A stretch of DNA of 6,016 nt from positions 1-6,016 of the forward strand of contig JAFAQG010000327.1 of the NCBI GenBank assembly GCA_019246575.1. The letters are read 5' to 3'. Both the position numbers and the translations under genes were made by a program. Below the pieces are notes generated by a model, which was given only the letters and a program-made list of their open reading frames with translations, ran no database searches and was not told the DNA's origin. The DNA is from Acidobacteriaceae bacterium (GTDB lineage: Bacteria; Acidobacteriota; Terriglobia; Bryobacterales; Bryobacteraceae). Shown here piece after piece: positions 4,543 through 6,016 of the stretch. Positions within the stretch are counted from its first letter, which is position 1. The number at the start of each line of letters is the position of its first letter.

Positions 4543-6016
4543 TTACCTCATGTCTTCTATAACCTGCTTAAGTTCGGCAGGCATGTCGCGCAGAGGCTGT
4601 CGCGTTACCCGCGGCTCGCCGGATTCGGTTTTTTGAAGAATGATGTTGCAGCGTCCGATGGCTTCATTTTTTTGCGGGAAATCGTCGCGAAAGTGGGCTC
4701 CCCGGCTCTCTTTGCGCTCGATAGCTGCGCGAGTGACGAGCTCGGAGACACTGAGCAAATTCGGCAGGTCTAATGCAGTGTGCCAGCCGCCGTTGTACTC
4801 GCGATTGCCGATGACAGCGATGTTGCGCGCGCGTTGCTTCAATTTACAAAGTTCGTTAAGGGCGCGTTGCATTTCTTCGCCGCGCCTGACAATTCCAACC
4901 AGGTTCTGCATCATGTGCTGCAAATCCTGTTGCACTTGATACGGGCTTTCGCCCGTCCGGTCGAATGGCTCGACGGCTTTGCGCGCCGCGCAATCTAGTT
5001 GTGTCGTGTCGATTTTCACTGCACTGTTCTCTTTAGCAAACTTCGCAGCATACTCGCCTGCGCGCTTACCGAATACAAGCAGATCGGAGAGCGAATTGCC
5101 GCCCAGCCGGTTAGCACCGTGCAAACCAGCCCCACACTCGCCGGCAGCGAACAATCCGGGAACATCGGACATCTGCGTATCGGGGTCGACCCGGACACCG
5201 CCCATCATGTAGTGCGTCGTTGGGCCGACCTCCATTGGTTGCTGTGTGATATCGATGTCGGCAAGTTGCTTGAACTGATGGTACATACTGGGCAGTTTTC
5301 GCATGATGTGATCGGCCGCGTTTGGCAGGCGCGATCTGATCCAGGCGATATCGAGGAACACGCCTCCGTGCTCGGTTCCCCTACCTTCACGAACTTCGCG
5401 CACAATGCAACGCGCGACGTGATCGCGAGTCAGTAACTCGGGTGGACGACGGGCATCGCGATCGCCCTGAGTGTATCGCCAGCCCTCGTCCTCGTTATCA
5501 GCAGTCTGCGGACGGTAGTTTTCCGGGATATCGTCGAACATGAAACGCCTCCCGTCTTTGTTCTTAAGGACGCCGCCTTCGCCGCGGACGCCTTCGGTGA
5601 CGAGAATGCCTCGCACGCTCGGAGGCCAGATCATGCCGGTGGGATGGAACTGAACAAACTCCATGTCCATGAGAGATGCGCCCGCGTGGTAGGCCAGCCC
5701 ATGACCGTCGCCCGTGTATTCCCAGCTGTTGCTAGTTACTTCATACGCTCGTCCGATGCCGCCTGTGGCGAGTACGATGGCGCGAGCCTGGAGCAGAAGG
5801 AACCGGCCTCGTTCGCGCTCGTAGGCAAATGCCCCGGCCATGCGGCCGTCGTCCTTTAATAACGTGAGCACCGTGCATTCCATGTGAACGTCCATGCCGA
5901 GATGGATGCCGTGGTCCTGCAACGTGCGGATCATTTCGAGCCCGGTGCGGTCGCCGACATGTGCGAGCCGGGGATAACGGTGTCCGCCGAAGTTACGCTG
6001 TAGGATCCGTCCGTCT
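4543..6016 (-). CDS. sdhA: Succinate dehydrogenase/fumarate reductase flavoprotein subunit (Sdh1 type), 5' end beyond the window
   Basis: The catalytic subunit that interconverts succinate and fumarate with FAD. The frame is open to the right edge and gives 490 residues; roughly 150 N-terminal residues, with the FAD dinucleotide-binding motif and the flavin-linked histidine, are missing. The first visible part reads QRNFGGHRYPRLAHVGDRTG. Numbered from the Met at 5934, active-site landmarks are present: FHPTG with H97, TEG (113-115), R170 in TRDHVARC (the expected catalytic arginine), H241 in HYMMGG, and R276 in GANRLGGNSL. The C-terminal flavoprotein domain ends with the usual ESRGAHFRDDFP (409-420). 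A 25-30-residue insertion before R170 (about 141-169, acidic then RRPPELL), and motifs such as SMYHQFKQLADIDIT, resemble mycobacterial Sdh1 (Rv0248c) from memory and differ from the E. coli enzyme. Direction of catalysis in vivo cannot be read from sequence. It ends in TAATAA just before sdhB. Confidence 0.95.
   Translation of the reverse strand, partial: DGRILQRNFGGHRYPRLAHVGDRTGLEMIRTLQDHGIHLGMDVHMECTVLTLLKDDGRMAGAFAYERERGRFLLLQARAIVLATGGIGRAYEVTSNSWEYTGDGHGLAYHAGASLMDMEFVQFHPTGMIWPPSVRGILVTEGVRGEGGVLKNKDGRRFMFDDIPENYRPQTADNEDEGWRYTQGDRDARRPPELLTRDHVARCIVREVREGRGTEHGGVFLDIAWIRSRLPNAADHIMRKLPSMYHQFKQLADIDITQQPMEVGPTTHYMMGGVRVDPDTQMSDVPGLFAAGECGAGLHGANRLGGNSLSDLLVFGKRAGEYAAKFAKENSAVKIDTTQLDCAARKAVEPFDRTGESPYQVQQDLQHMMQNLVGIVRRGEEMQRALNELCKLKQRARNIAVIGNREYNGGWHTALDLPNLLSVSELVTRAAIERKESRGAHFRDDFPQKNEAIGRCNIILQKTESGEPRVTRQPLRDMPAELKQVIEDMR

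Noticed and set aside
4135..4773. Long open frame on the + strand, 212 codons, across the sdhA/sdhB junction
   Set aside because: It is antisense to two firmly identified genes, has no recognisable domain, and reflects codon bias on the opposite strand.
4999..5436. Open frame on the + strand, 145 codons, inside sdhA
   Set aside because: Lies opposite the conserved active-site region of sdhA, whose protein is unambiguous.

Overview
The window looks like chromosomal DNA of a Gram-negative-type bacterium with moderately high GC. My best guess is Acidobacteriota. This rests on an anti-sigma factor with HEAT-like repeats, a FliA/WhiG-type sigma factor outside any visible flagellar cluster, a short TPR protein of a kind I associate with that phylum, and a Sdh1-type succinate dehydrogenase. 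No 16S or other phylogenetic marker is present, so the assignment is inference. Coding density is very high. No RNA gene, insertion sequence, CRISPR array or phage feature was seen. No stretch over 300 bases lacks a gene; the longest gaps are about 108 and 87 bases.

Left part, + strand (1-1853): the last 14 codons of an upstream gene, probably an ECF sigma factor, overlap by ATGA the start of a membrane anti-sigma factor. That protein has an N-terminal zinc-binding anti-sigma (ZAS) domain, one transmembrane helix, and about four HEAT-like repeats predicted to lie outside the cytoplasm. After a 24-base gap comes an exported protein made of two PDZ domains with no protease domain. The three genes look like one operon for an envelope-sensing sigma/anti-sigma circuit.

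Middle, - strand (1858-3699): reading leftward, a small TPR-like protein, then a tryptophan-rich beta-type protein resembling a carbohydrate-binding module or the DUF6209 family, then a FliA-family sigma-28 factor. The sigma gene converges on the PDZ gene with only 4 bases between stop codons. Upstream of fliA lies a good match to a sigma-28 promoter, which suggests autoregulation. It overlaps a 6-bp hairpin that would mask the fliA ribosome binding site in longer transcripts but not in transcripts started at this promoter.

Right part, - strand (3787-6016): sdhA (its 5' end lies off the window) followed 12 bases later by sdhB. These are the flavoprotein and iron-sulfur subunits of succinate dehydrogenase/fumarate reductase, of the type called Sdh1 in mycobacteria. 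No membrane anchor gene follows sdhB; if it is clustered, it should lie upstream of sdhA beyond the right edge.
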